Source: Liquidambar formosana
Lineage: Eukaryota; Streptophyta; Magnoliopsida; Saxifragales; Altingiaceae
Reading direction: 5' to 3'
DNA length: 64,000 bases
NCBI GenBank assembly: GCA_039720395.1
Contig: CM077823.1
Coordinates: forward strand, 38,174,536 to 38,238,535
Shown: positions 31,468 to 43,213 of the stretch, in pieces
Layout of the letters: the number at the start of each line of letters is the position of its first letter
Position numbering within the stretch: position 1 is the stretch's first letter
Made by a program: the position numbers and the translations under genes
The notes under the pieces: model-generated
The model's database searches: none
What the model was told of the DNA's origin: nothing
Seen by the model: only the letters and a program-made list of their open reading frames with translations

Positions 31468-33506
31468 GGCTTTTCATGTAAGTGTTCTATCCCAAAATCA
31501 AGTTGATCTGGGATTGATTGTTATTCGATCCAAAACGTGTATTTTTTAATTAATAAGAATCACTCATTTATGAACATTTTAAATGAAACAATTCTTAATC
31601 TTAGTTCAACTTTATTTTTGCCAAACCAACATATGAATCAAATTTAATCCGGCGGTTGGTTTTGCCAAAAGCGTTTTGGAATGCACTAATGCAATTTTGC
31701 ATTAGGTGCACCTAATAATAGAAGGACTGATATATATATATAGGGGAAGGTTCCGTTGATACTTAGTGTAAAACTTTTTACACTTACACCTATCAATATC
31801 TTTTTACAGAAATCATATTTCGTCAATCCAACTGTTGGATTACATATTCCTATCATACACATCATGCATGTCAAGTTTCAAGTTAATCAGATATTGATAA
31901 TTGTTTCATCCGTAAACTTACATTTCTTTTAATAAATAAAACTTTAATTTCGAGCACTTTATGGATGACGTAATTCCTAATCTCCGATTAATTTGAAATT
32001 TGTCATGCATGACAAGCATGATAAGAATATGTAATCCAACAGTTGGACTAGAGAAATATGATTTTTATAAAAAAAAAATATTAACGAATGTAAGTATAAA
32101 AAGGTTTACACTAATTGTCAACGGAACTCTTCCCATATATATATTTTCTCATTTTGTCCTCATTTAAATTTTATTTTCACCCCATATTTTTTTATTTTCA
32201 TAATTTTCTTTTGCTTTTTCCCCATTGTAATTATTCTTTTCATTTATTTCTATACATGAGCAATGTTATATAGCCCAAATTTTTTTTATCCAAATCTACT
32301 CACTAAAATGAGGTGGTAACCTAATAAATCATTTTTTTTTTTTTTTTGGCAAATCAATTAAAAATTTAGTTGAAAAAATAATTGTCTCTAATGAGAAAAT
32401 CTAATAACTACTACATCAGTTGGACAAAAAATTTAAGCCTTTTGTTTATATATATATATATATATTATATTATTTGTTTATCAACAAAAAAAATAAAATT
32501 ATAATGTGCTAGATGAATGTGTTGGACTGATAGTTATATGCATTCAACATGGGAGGTGTCATCCAAGAAAGGTAGTTAGGGTATTTTAAAAAAATCGAGC
32601 TATGACATTACTTTTTTTTTAACGGAACAGTTGATGTGTGTTAGAGGGAAGGGTCTCTTTGTAGCTCATTTTGTAAAGTAAGGGATGTTAGTGTCATTTC
32701 AGAAACGTGAGGGGGTCTATCTTTAATTGTCAGATACTAGAAGGAGTCTCAATGTAATTTACCCAATAAACTACAAAAGACCCCTCTTCCCAACCTCTGT
32801 CCATTAATCCATTAAATCACTCTCAATTTTTTTCAAAATACCCTAATTATCCTTATTAGATGACAACTTCCATGTTAAATGCATATAACTCATCAGTTCA
32901 ACGCATTCATTCAGCACATTCGATTTTTTATTTATTTATTTATTTATTAACAAACAACTAAAAGATACTATATATATAAAAAATTGATTTGCTAAGTTGC
33001 CACCTTATTTGCCACCTCTATACATGCATCCCCATTGTAATAATTTTTTTCAATTATTTTTACATATGAGTAATGTTACATAGCCCCTTTTTTTTTTTTT
33101 TTTTTTTGCCAAATCTACTTACTCAAATGAGATGGCAACTTGGCAAATCAATTTTTCATTTTTTATTTTGCAATTCAATTAAAAATTTAATTAAATAAAT
33201 AATTGTTTCTAAGGAACAAATCTGACAATTGCTGCATCAGTTGAACAAAAAAAATAAATCTTTTAGCATTTTTTTTTAATTGGTGAGATATATGCATTTA
33301 ACATAGAAGTCATCATCCACTAAAGATAGTTAGGGTATTTTGAAAAAATTTGAGCATGATTTAACGGATTAATGGACAGAAGTTAGAGGGAAGGGTCTCT
33401 TTGTAGTTTATTTTGTAAAATAAGTGGTGTCAGTATAATTTCAAAAACATGAGAGAATGTATTTGGAATAGTCAAATTGTAGAGAGGATTTTAATGTAAT
33501 TTACCC
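30871..33506. mobile_element. Nested pair of related long-TIR (MULE-like) elements
   Basis: The outer ends GGGGTAAATTACATTAGGA... and ...TTAATGTAATTTACCCC extend into arms of more than 150 bp. A second element with similar ends (about 30979 GGGTTAAATTACACTT to 32763 ...CAATGTAATTTACCC) sits inside. Its flanks AATAAACTATAAA and AATAAACTACAAA look like a duplicated target. The interior is non-coding apart from further MITE and microsatellite sequence: (GA)n at 31328, (CA)n(TA)n at 31435. Confidence 0.55.
31743..32134. mobile_element. Foldback MITE inside (TA)n (Micron-like)
   Basis: Arms GGGGAAGGTTCCGTTGATAC and, inverted, GGGAAGAGTTCCGTTGACAA, continuing through TTAGTGTAAAnCTTTTTAnACTTA. ATATATATA on both sides. 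Inner arms CCAACTGTTGGATTACATATTC/GAATATGTAATCCAACAGTTGG add a second hairpin. Confidence 0.8.
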
Positions 33507-33509
33507 CAC

Positions 33510-33800
33510 TTTTTAGGGTTTTATGAGAAATATAAATAGTTTCTATGAAAACCAGTCGTAGTTTTATTAGCAAACATCGTTTTAAATAATTTTGTAAAAG
33601 AAATTTGTTTTAAAATTTATCGTTTAAGTTGGCTTTTTAATCATTTACAATTTCTAATTCATTTTTACAAAATATTTTATAAAAAATAACAGAAAACTTT
33701 ACTTAAATATAGATCCTGAAAAAGCTTTCTTTTTAAAAAATATTTTAAAATTTTTTTTTAATGGATTATGTGATTAATTTTCATAAATTTTTTTTTATTT
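33510..33800. mobile_element. Degenerate fragment of the 162-560 MITE family
   Basis: AGGGTTTTATGAGAAATATAAATAGTTTCTATGAAAACCAGTC aligns with GAGGTTTTATGCAAAATATAAAAGG...ATGAAAACCAGCC at 222-262, and the ATCGTTTAAGTTGGCTTTTT centre also aligns. The outer ends are gone. Confidence 0.6.
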
Positions 33801-34196
33801 TCATAAAATCAATGGTATCCATTATTATTTATTAAATAGAAAAGTAGAATCTCATCTTGAAGTGGGGAATAAAGAATAATGCACACCCCATGACATGTCA
33901 TGCGTGGATGAAACGCGTTTTTGTCAGAACAGTGAAGCCACGTCCATAATTTCCAGAAGTAATGACGTACAAAATGACAACATGCAATGACACCGTGTTT
34001 AATCAATGGCTTTATGTCAGTGGCCGTGTTAAAGGAGTAGGGATTTGGTGAAATCCGAACCGACCAAATCATCATTAAAGTTGGTAAAGTCCCTGCTCGA
34101 TCTTTATCTATAAATACAGCAGCGCTTCGTTGCTAAGTTTTTTGGTGGTAATAAAAAATATATATTATTTCTATCCATCTTTTGACACATTTTTAC
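33801..34196. other. No gene recognised; promoter-like TATA string
   Basis: Contains TCTATAAATACAGCAGCGC (about 34110), which resembles a plant core promoter, but no gene follows within the next 1 kb, so no function is assigned. Confidence 0.35.
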
Positions 34197-34931
34197 TAAG
34201 AGTGTTAATGGTTTTGGTTAAAATTGAGAACCAAATCGAATCGGGTAGTTTGGTTTGGTTTTTTTGTCATTAGATTTGGTTATGATTTTAATTTTAGAAA
34301 ACCGAACTCAATTGGTTTGGTTTTGGTTTTTAGTTTTAAAAAACCAAATCAAACCGAAAAACCAAAAAAACCGAAAAATATATAATATATATATATATAA
34401 ACTTAAAGTTTGTAAATTCCCAATTCTAATAAGGGTAAAATAGGTAATGGGTTTATTTTTGTTGATTTTAAGTTTCTTATTATTTTCCCTTTTTCATATT
34501 GGCGTGTATTAAACTAGTTATTAATGTTGTGTGTATTAATGTTGTGTGTGATATTGACATATTGATATGTGTCAATATGTTTCTATTTTGATACAATGTT
34601 TGTTTTTTTTAGTTGCTAATGTAATGCTTTTATTAAAAATGTTTTTATTTGGAGTTTGGCATGTCATTTTTTTCATTAAAAATGTTTTTATTGTTTTCCC
34701 TTTTTTAGATTGGCATGTATTAAACTAGTTTTTATTTGTTGTTACTTGATAGGTTAAAACCGAAACCAAACCGAACCGAACCAAACCGAAATATAATGGT
34801 TTGGTTCGGTTCGATTTTTTTATAGTATGATTTGGTTTTGGTTTTGGTTTTGGAGAAACAAAACCGAAGTATAATGGTTTGTTTTGAAATCTCTCCTAAA
34901 ACTGAACCAAACCGAACCATTAACACCCCTA
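34197..34931. mobile_element. hAT-type MITE with TAGGGGTG-like ends
   Basis: Left end TAAGAGTGTTAATGGTTTTGG, right end inverted TAGGGGTGTTAATGGTTCGG. Flanks ATTTTTAC (34189-34196) and ATTTTTAT (34932-34939) match in 7 of 8. GGTTTGGTT/AACCAAACC repeats fill both subterminal regions. Short frames across it come from these repeats. Confidence 0.75.
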
Positions 34932-34939
34932 ATTTTTAT

Positions 34940-35458
34940 TACCTATTTTATTTGTAAAAATTGTATAGATATAAGAAATCATAAAGAAGGTAGCATGTAA
35001 TATAAAGAAAATACCACATGTATGGATAAATAAAGGAATGTGAGTGAAATAGATATATAATTTTTAAAATATTTTCTTCAATCGCAAATTTTTTTATTTT
35101 TTTTTTGGGGTTTGGCCATCAGTCCAAGATATAAGATTTATTTGGCAATTAGTCAAGCAATTTTTATTTTAACTCATTTAGTCCATTTGGTTCATTACTG
35201 ACTAAAATACCCTCACCTTTATCTCTTTTTCACTCCCTCCCACCTACACTACGATCATAACAGTCAACCTTCTCTAACGACAACGACATTATCCAATGTC
35301 GAACCAGATCTGAAAGCTCATTGGCAACCATAACCCTCTCTCCCTCGCTCCCCCCTTTCCCTCTCTCTTGCTCTCTTCCAAATCTGAAACTCACCAGGGA
35401 GCTTAAATGGAGTCAAACTGATTATTGAAGGACCTTCCCCACTTCTCTTTCTCAAGCC
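34940..35458. other. No gene recognised
   Basis: AT-rich, then C/T-rich from 35215 (CTCCCTCCCACCTACACTACGATC...). It may be the leader of the gene fragment that follows. Confidence 0.35.
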
Positions 35459-35667
35459 ATGGCGACGCTAATCGACACGTTATAAGCGGCTGGAATGTGT
35501 CCTCGCAGGATTATATCCGCCCTCATTAAAGAGTATGACAGAATTAGCAAAGTTGGAATCACGGAAGTGGACTGCAGGAATTATATGAGGAATAATCTCC
35601 AGAGGAGCTTAGAAGGGGACATTCAGCTCGTTCTAGATTACTTGAGGCAAATGCACGTCGATTAATC
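35459..35667 (+). pseudogene. FAR1/FHY3-related (FRS) protein fragment
   Basis: Short frame with one internal TAA (nine codons in), then AAGMCPRRIISALIKEY, ISKVGITEVDCRNYMRNN and QRSLEGDIQLVLDYLRQMH. This pattern is found in FAR1-related proteins, MULE-transposase-derived transcription factors, between the N-terminal FAR1 domain and the transposase core. Everything else of such a protein (about 600-800 residues) is missing. It could equally be a scrap of a MULE transposase of the same ancestry. No terminal repeats were found around it. Confidence 0.6.
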
Positions 35668-37001
35668 TTGCATTCTTCTATGCTGTGTAGGGCGATGATG
35701 ATTAGTGTATAAGCAACGTCTTTTGATCCAAAGGCCAAGGCCAACATAACCTGCATGATTCGATTGGCCATCATGCAAGTTTTCCAGACACCCACCACCG
35801 TTTCTGTAAATGGCACATCTTTAAAAAGTGCCACTTTAGGTATACCTACAAACCTCAACTCTCAAGGTCTCTTCCTTCCAAAACCAACGGCCATAGTTTC
35901 ATCTTCTCATTTTTTTTCTTTTTTCTTCCATTTTACATCAGATTTGTAGAAATATAATGGGAAAAAAAAATGAAAAGAAAAGTTTGCCTCATAATATCGC
36001 TTTTTGGTTGTTGACTTGCCTAATAGTGTCACAGGTTATGTTGACTTTAATCAGGATGTCATCCTCATCAAATTGTAAAATTTTATAGTTTGACGAAGTA
36101 GTAAAATTTTATAGTTTTACGAAGTGAACCATATTCACTGTAAAATTTACTACTTTGTAAAGTAGTAAATTTTACAGTGTTATGAAGTATTATGTTAGAC
36201 TTGGTCGAGTTTCAGATTGGAATGTTGGAAACAATCCCATCTTTGCAAGAAGCTAATCAGGTCTTTGTCGCGAACCTGCATGCCCAACTTTCGAAGTAGT
36301 AAAATTCGCTGTAAAGTTTATTTCGTAAAGTAGTAAAATTCTATAGTTTTATGAAATATTACGTTAGATTGTGTCAAGTAGTAAAATTTTACGATTTTAA
36401 TTTTTTTAATAATTACTTAATCAATATGAATCTTTTTTCGAAAATATCGACGAGTAGATTCCAAATATATATATATATATATATTTAAATGGATATGTAT
36501 ATTGTAAGTTATAAGCTTTTAAAAATTATAATAGTAAAAGGCTAAGTTAGTTACATAGGATGCTCTTAATAATAAAAAAGGAGAGTTCCCTTAGTAATAA
36601 TAAGGGTAAACTACACATTTTCAAAAAATGTGTGACTAATTGAATAATAAGTTCAGTCTCCTTAATTAATTGACTTAGAAAAACTCTTACTTAATTAATT
36701 GCCAATATTTTTACCAAAAAGTGGATTAATCGCCAATTTTCCTTCTTCTTATTCCTTTTTTTTTTTTTTTTTAATGGATGAAATAACATTTTCCGAATTT
36801 TTAAAAAAAATTATGGTATACTTCAACCATTTTGGTAGGCTTGTGAGCGAACTAGAGGAGATGGCACGTCATGCGGTTTCCAAATCTTGGCTGATAAGTT
36901 TCTTGGTATAAGTAAACACTCATTTCTCTGAAACTAATAGAGAACAGGATAGAAACCCTACAAAAGTAGGCGAGCTGCTCTGTTTTTTTTTTTTTTTTTT
37001 T
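35668..37001. other. No gene recognised; internal TAGTAAAATTTTA repeats
   Basis: 36060-36400 repeats GTAGTAAAATTTTATAGTTTTACGAAGT-like units at least six times in both orientations. A minus-strand frame over 35559-35858 is not recognised. (AT)n at 36466-36484; poly-T at 36760 and 36983. Confidence 0.45.
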
Positions 37002-38482
37002 GGGCAAACTACATATTAGTGTCACTAACTTTACCCTAAATTTCAATGTGGTGTATGAACTTTTAATTTGTACAATTTAGTGTACTAACTTTGCATTCTT
37101 GCTTCAATGTAGGAAGACATAGAACGCCCGTTTGGTTCTAACGGAAAAAGCTGACGTGATGGCCAACTGGTGCTGACGTGGCATCTCCTGACCCATTTTT
37201 CCTCATTTTCATCTCATGTGCACAGCATGTGAGGATAGTTTACCCAAATAACCCATTTTCTAGTGTGCATTTACAAAAATAACCTTAGTCACATGATTAC
37301 CCCTCCCTTCCACAATTTGCCTATTCCTTCCTTCTTAACCCCCATTCTGACAATCTCTATTTTTTCCGACCATCACCGTCACCAACAACCACCAAAACCC
37401 CATCTCTGACTCTTTCTCTAACCCCCAACAAAAAGCCCATCTCCAGCTCCCTTTCCAATAAAACCATTCCCTATCTCCTCTAGCCTTCATCGTCAAGAAT
37501 AGAGGTGTTCTTTACACAAATTTGCACACACAAAAAAAAGGTGCAAAATTTAATAGATCTGAACTAAAACCCTTAAAAATTGAAAAGAAAATTTTGTTGC
37601 AAAACAACTCCCGGTCCAGCACCCACTACCGTCACCTATTTCAGCATTGCCATCACTTTCACTAACACCCACCAAAACTCCATCTTCGGCTCCTTCTCCA
37701 ACGCCCACCAAAACCCTATCTCCTTATCACAATCGAGAGACTCCACCGTCGACCAACATCACAGGCAGAACCCTTTGCCACTATCGATTCCCACCGCTGA
37801 TCGAACCCTACGAAATCCAGCTATCAATTCCCACCGTTGCACCAGCATCATTGAAACCCTCTCCGCCATCGATCAGATCGTCGGCAAGATCCAGTCATCA
37901 ACTCCCACTACTAATCGAACCCCACGAAGCCTCCCTTTACCGTCGAAACCTCTATTGCACCTCCGCCGTCGAGACCCCTTTTTTCCACCGTTGCTTGAAC
38001 ACCATAACCGACAAGACCTCATTTTTGTTGATTATAGATCCACTGCCACCGTTCCCCATTGCATGAGAGAAGTGGAATGGCAGGGGAAATCGTGATCGTA
38101 GGAGAGAAGTGGAGATCGTTGGCAGATCCTAACCTTTTATTTGGGGTAACGGTGAGGTGCTGCCCTTGATGCATGAAACCCAACTAAGGTTATTTTTGTA
38201 AATGTATACTATAAAATGGGTTACTGAAAATAAAGATGGGTAAACTATCCTCATGTGCGCTACACGTGAGATGAAAATGGGGGAAAAATGGGTTCGAAGA
38301 TGCCACATCAGCACTAACTGGCTACCACGTGAGCTTTTTCCGTTAGAACCAAACGGCCGTTTTACGTTTTCCTATATTGAAACACAAATGCAAAGTTAGT
38401 GCACTAAATTGTGCAAATTAAAAGTTCATACACCACATTGAAATTTGGGGTAAAATTAGTGACACTAATATGTAGTTTGCCC
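37002..38482. mobile_element. Long-TIR MULE-like element with gene-like cargo
   Basis: Arms of about 250 bp: GGGCAAACTACATATTAGTG...TTCCGTTAGAACCAAACGG and their inverse at 38320-38482. TTTTTTTTT on both sides fits a 9-bp TSD but is uninformative. The interior (37240-38230) is C-rich and unlike the AT-rich arms, with two overlapping Ser/Pro/Thr-rich frames (37580-38095 and 37647-38066). No transposase. Captured host sequence (Pack-MULE) is plausible but unproven. Confidence 0.65.
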
Positions 38483-38499
38483 TTTTTTTTTATAAGCAA

Positions 38500-38815
38500 A
38501 TGATATTATATAGAAGAAAAGACAAAATCATTTCCGTGATCAACCTCCTTTGCAATAATGGGGGAAAGTCAGAAATAAGAATATCTCCAAAAAGATTACA
38601 AAATGCAGTTCATTGGACTACTTCATGAACAACCTTGTTAGCTGAACTAGGTACATGTCTAATAACCCAAAAACTAAATTTATCAATCAAACTTTTGATT
38701 TTACATATCACAGGAATAATGAACCAATAGACCAGGGTGTGCTAGTCCAAAATTGACTTGATAACATCAGCTGCATCACCCTCAAGTAAAATATTAGAGA
38801 TTCCTCGTTACGAAA
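38500..38815 (-). pseudogene. LINE RNase H fragment
   Basis: On the minus strand: ISNILLEGDAADVIKSIL, a stop, then WFIIPVICKIKSLIDKF, FWVIRHVPSSANKVVHEVVQ and a stop. This is the C-terminal RNase H signature of plant non-LTR elements, diverged from the copy at 17629-18423. Two nonsense codons and the short length mark it as dead. Confidence 0.7.
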
Positions 38816-39252
38816 GAACATGAGCCGGATATATGCATGGGTCGTCGTGAAAAGGAGGCATAATTAATTGAATTCCTTCCAGGAAAGAACAAGAACATGC
38901 GTGGGTGGGAGCACATTTTTTGATAAGGAAATCAATATATTAAATTAAGAAAAAGAAGGGCCATTGCATGGGTGGGGGACACATGTGTCGTGGAAAATGC
39001 TGCTCTATTTCTCTGAAAAAAAGGTTTGTTAATGCTAAACGAGAGAGTCAAGAAGTAGTCAAGAACCATCATGCACGCGACGGACGGATTCCCACTTTAT
39101 CCAACCCAAGAACGCAGAACGCAGATAGCATAATAGCTAGTAGCATAAACTTGTTACACTTGATACGGTGGTGATTTCGAGATAGAAGTTTTAAAAAAAC
39201 ACATTGATAACCTATTAAAAGGATTAAAAGTATGAATAGATGATAGCAATTG

Positions 39253-39283
<31 letters not shown>

Positions 39284-39654
39284 ACACACGCATATTGTAT
39301 ATGAATATTTTTAAATAATAATAGTTATATAAAATAATAAATACATAAAGATTTTATATTTTTCATAAAAAATAAAGTTTAAAATTTAAAAGTATATTAT
39401 TGTTTATTTATAATCAAAATTGTCAACGAAAGATTAAAAACTCTTTAAATATACCTTTTAGTGAATAACAATTTGATGTCACTAGCCTTCACTTTAACCA
39501 CATCGTTTTATCAATAATAATTTGAATGAATAACTTTTTCAACAATTTTAGATTTATGAGTCACAATTGTCCTACAACAATGTGAGGTTTGGCTTGACTG
39601 GAATGAACTTGATGTTATAATGCTACACATTATGGAAAAACAATATGAACATGA

Positions 39655-39688
<34 letters not shown>

Positions 39689-40009
39689 GTGTATTTCATA
39701 TAAAAAGTGTGCTTTATTGAAAGAAAGAAAAAAAAAATTATGAGGAACTAAAACTAGACATAGAGAGACAGATGAAGATGAAAACATTGACTTTGAAAAG
39801 AAAAAAAAAATCTGATTTTGTTCTTTATGAGGGCCCTTATTCATGTACAAAATAAGGACAAAGTTGGTATATTTTAAAAATTATTAGTCAAATGGTTGAA
39901 TTACCGTTAATTAATCAAACAATAAGCCCCAAATTAAAAACATTTGAAAGTTTGGAAATTGACCCCTTTTAAACTTGAGATACCAAATTGAAACCTACAC
40001 CAAAGTTGG
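38816..40009. other. No gene recognised
   Basis: (AT)n at 39258-39282, and (TC)n(TA)n at 39656-39688. The short frames here show no domain. Confidence 0.5.
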
Positions 40010-40530
40010 GAGTAGTTTTTTGCTACACAAAAAAAGTGTTAAACTACAAGTCAACAACCATCACGTATTTTATTAAACATAGAACGTGCGAGTGGTGGAG
40101 TTGTGACAATGAATTTCTTGTAATGGTGTTAAGTAGTTTGGAGGGTATCTTTATCAATCAACTCATGGCATAATATTGTAACTAAGTGTTACAACTTGCA
40201 ATTAGGTGTGATTTATAACATTTCCTATTATTTTACTAATATATAAAAAAAAGGTTGGGTATGCATTACTTTGAGCTTAGAAAAGAATAATGAATACCAC
40301 GTACTATAGGTGGATAAAACCGACAAAAATATCCATTTCATACGATAGTGAAATGAAATATAAAAATCAATATTTAATAGCCATTCTACCCCTTTCCCTA
40401 GCACATGGGCAGAAAAAAAAAAATATTTATTATTTATCACTGACCCCATGAGGAACCCACATAAATTAAATTTTTAATAGGAGTCATTTTATAATATACA
40501 ATAAAATATATTATATATTTCTATGACTTG
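40010..40530 (+). repeat. Dispersed repeat, copy B
   Basis: About 520 bp, aligned by eye with 54080-55070: CAACAACCATCnCGTATTT...TTAAACATAGAAnGTG, TTAGAAAAGAATAATGnATACCAC, GACAAAAATATCCATTTCAT, ATTTAATAnCCATTCTACCCC, ACCCCnTGAGGAACCC. It lacks the Stowaway insertion present in copy A. Function unknown. Confidence 0.75.
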
Positions 40531-40762
40531 TATCGCACGTTAGCCCGACATTTCATTGGACCGTCCAACCATTGGACTATTAGAGAGTGAGTGACTATTT
40601 TATCCAAGGCTAAATGCCAAAATGGCATCCGTCCAGAAATAAAAAAATTAAGATTAAAATTGAGTGCTGATGATGATCGCTCATGCATAATCAACGTCGC
40701 AATCAATGCTCCGCATGATTCTTATGGTTATATTCTTTAAATAGGTCACTAGAATAATAAAA
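40531..40762 (+). other. Left flank of MULE; SABATH-intron-like sequence
   Basis: TTCTTATGGTTATATTCTTTAAATAGGTCACTAGAATAATAAAA aligns with the reverse complement of about 825-870. Confidence 0.5.
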
Positions 40763-41826
40763 GGGTAAAATGCAGAAAACCCCCCTTATGTATGGGGGGT
40801 ATGGCACCTTACCCCCTAAAGTTCAAAACGTTGCAATGTCCCCCCTAACACAAATCAGCTGTATGATAAAACAGACGGCGTTAACTGAGAATTGAAAAGT
40901 CAATTTTGCCCCTCCCCCTTCCCCCTTCCCCTTCCCGTTCCCCCTTTCCCCTCACGTGCTCAGCCATGGTTGCCAAGCCGTGATTCACCGTCGAAACTCC
41001 ATCCAAACAAAGCCTTAAATTTATTGACTAGATGATGAAAATTTCAGGCAAGCAGCAGCAGCAGCAACGACGGCGGCGGCTTCCAACCATGGTAGCCATG
41101 GCTGCTTCTTCACAGGATGTCGCCGACGAACTCTAGTTCAACTGAGTTTACGATCTCCTCTTCATCGGAAGTAACGGAATCTCCCATCACCATATCCACA
41201 TTCCAGCCCACCTCCCTATCATCCACCGCATTCAGCAAAAGTTTGGGCTTCAGATCTGAGTGTTGTGTGTCGGTGAATGGGTTTGGGCTTCAACCATTGA
41301 AGAGAGAAAAAAAAAAAAAAAAATTCAAAGGAAGAAGAAGCAGCCATGGCTGCCAACCCGCCATTCCTGTTGCTTCTCCTTTCTCCTCCTCCAATTTTTC
41401 TATGTTTTTTTATTTTGGGTTTTGGTTGTTGTTTTATGAGATTTACTCCAATATGGATATTGATTTGTATTTTTTTCTAAACAAGTGAAGGATAAAGAAA
41501 TAAAGAAATAAAAAAATGTCTCACGAAGAAGAAGACCCATGGCCGCCATGGTTGGAAGCTGTAGCTGCTGCCTACCTGAAATTTTTTGTTTTTTTCCTAC
41601 TTTTTCCCTCAAGCAGGTAGAAGGGTAAATATGGCAACACGCAAATGAAAATGTTGTCACGTGATGTCACGTGGTTTTTTTCCATCCTTTTTCATAGACC
41701 GTAATTAACAATGGGGTGGATTGAAAAAAATTCAGAACTTAGGGGGGGACATTGAAACGTTTTGAACTTTAGGGGGGTTATGTGCCATACCCACCATACA
41801 TAAGGGGGGTTTTCTGCAATTTACCC
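40763..41826. mobile_element. Long-TIR MULE-like element, 9-bp TSD, gene-like cargo
   Basis: TSD ATAATAAAA at 40754-40762 and 41827-41835. Arms of about 100 bp: GGGTAAAATGCAGAAAACCCCCCTTATGTA... and the inverse. The paralogous empty site is near 830-870 (minus). The interior is GC-richer, with GGCAGCAGCAGCAGC and GACGGCGGCGGC and several CCATGGCTGC/GCAGCCATGG motifs in both directions. A 123-codon Ser/Thr-rich frame (41117-41488) has no recognised domain. Confidence 0.85.
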
Positions 41827-42374
41827 ATAATAAAACCTCAAGGAGGTAACTGACCCTTGTGCCCTTGTAATCTCTTACCACCCACCACCTCTTATGAGGT
41901 GGAAGTCTTGAATTTGATTCTTTATCTTCTATTTGGTTTGTGAATTTTGCTATGAAAAAAATTTAAAAAAGAAAATCAAAATTATTTCAATTATTCTTTT
42001 GTACCAATTTTCCGTTGAAACCAAATAAGTAAAAATACAATTCCTCATTTTTTTTTTCTTGATAAAATCTGTGAACTAAATAGAGTCTTAGAGTATTTAG
42101 GATATGAAAATATTGTAATACACTAATCAACATTACTAATAAAACATTTTCGGATTCAAAATGTTGTGAATAATTGGAAATTGTGGCCTAATGGGAAACA
42201 TTTTGTAATCAATTTGGGAATATTTCCATTTCCAACCTCTCTCCCTCTATTGTCCTTGCAGAGTTCGGAAGTGGGAATAATTTTGGCAATTGTGGTTAGG
42301 GCTATGACTCCAACTGGTTGGGTAATTGGTTTGGGTTGATGGTACCTTAAGCCCCAATTTAAAAAATTTTCAAG
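41827..42374 (+). other. SABATH intron-like remnant between two MULEs
   Basis: Aligns with the reverse complement of 561-835. It ends ...CCTTAAGCCCCAATTTAAAAAATTTTCAAG at the next insertion. Confidence 0.6.
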
Positions 42375-43213
42375 GGGAGCGGCTATTGCAACCCCCCAAT
42401 ACTCTCAGTTGCCCTCCTTATTTTTTAATCAAAAAAATTATTATGCAAAATTACCAAAAAAGGCTTAAGCACCCTCACCCACCCCACCCCACTCACCGGC
42501 GACGGCGAGGCTCCGACACCCTACCCCGCCGGCGACCCTCTTTTTTCTTCCTCCTCTTCCCTCTCCTTCTCTTCTTCTATTTTTTTTTTTTTTGCTTTCC
42601 TTCCCAGAACCACTCTCCCGCACTGAAAGCCCTCACTTCCCTCCCTCCCGTCAAAACCATCTTCCTTTTTTTTTTTTTTTCTTCTTTCCTTTTCTTCTCC
42701 TCTTCCTTCCCATCGGCAGTCTCTTTTTTTTTTTTTTCCTTTTCTTTCTCTTCCCTCCCATCGCTAGAAAAATGGAGGTTTTAAACCTCCCTCGCTAGAA
42801 AACATAGATCTGACTAGCACGTCGCCTAAAAAAATAGAGGTTTTAAACCTCCTTCGCCGGAAAACATATAGATTTGACCAGCAAAGGAAGAAAAAAAAAA
42901 AAAAAGAAAGAAAGAAAGAAAGAAGAGGAAGAACCTCCTCGCCGGAAAAAATGGAGGTTTTGAAAAAAAGAAAAAAAAAAAGAGAAGAGAAGAAAAGAGA
43001 AGAACAAGAAGTGGTGCTCGCGCCGTCCGCCTTCACCGTCGCCGATAGTTTGGGGGTGTCGAAGTTATTGTGTGAGGGAGTGGGGTGGGTGAGAGGGGTG
43101 GGTGAGAAAGGTTAGGGTATTTTAGTCTTTGGGAGAGGTGGGTATATAAATTATGGGGTGAGAAAATAAGGCGGGGCAACAAATAGCTTTGGGGGGTTGC
43201 AATAGCCGCTCCC
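42375..43213. mobile_element. MULE-like element, 9-bp TSD, repeated cargo
   Basis: TIR GGGAGCGGCTATTGCAACCCCC at both ends. TSD ATTTTCAAG at 42366-42374 and 43214-43222. The interior has a GC-rich CACCGGCGACGGCGAGGC segment, long C/T and A/G tracts, and three copies of a unit containing GGAGGTTTTnAACCTCC...CGCCGGAAAAnAT (42772-42960). The long frames on both strands are products of these tracts. Confidence 0.85.

Noticed and set aside
31320..31470. (GA)n, (CA)n and (TA)n blocks considered as a CRISPR-like or satellite array
   Set aside because: Simple microsatellites with no spacers or higher-order unit.
39069..39293. Short frames around the 39.0-39.3 kb region
   Set aside because: No recognisable motif, and one consists mainly of (AT)n codons.
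42326..43036. Long frames rich in Phe/Ser/Leu
   Set aside because: C/T and A/G tracts inside the MULE produce them on both strands.
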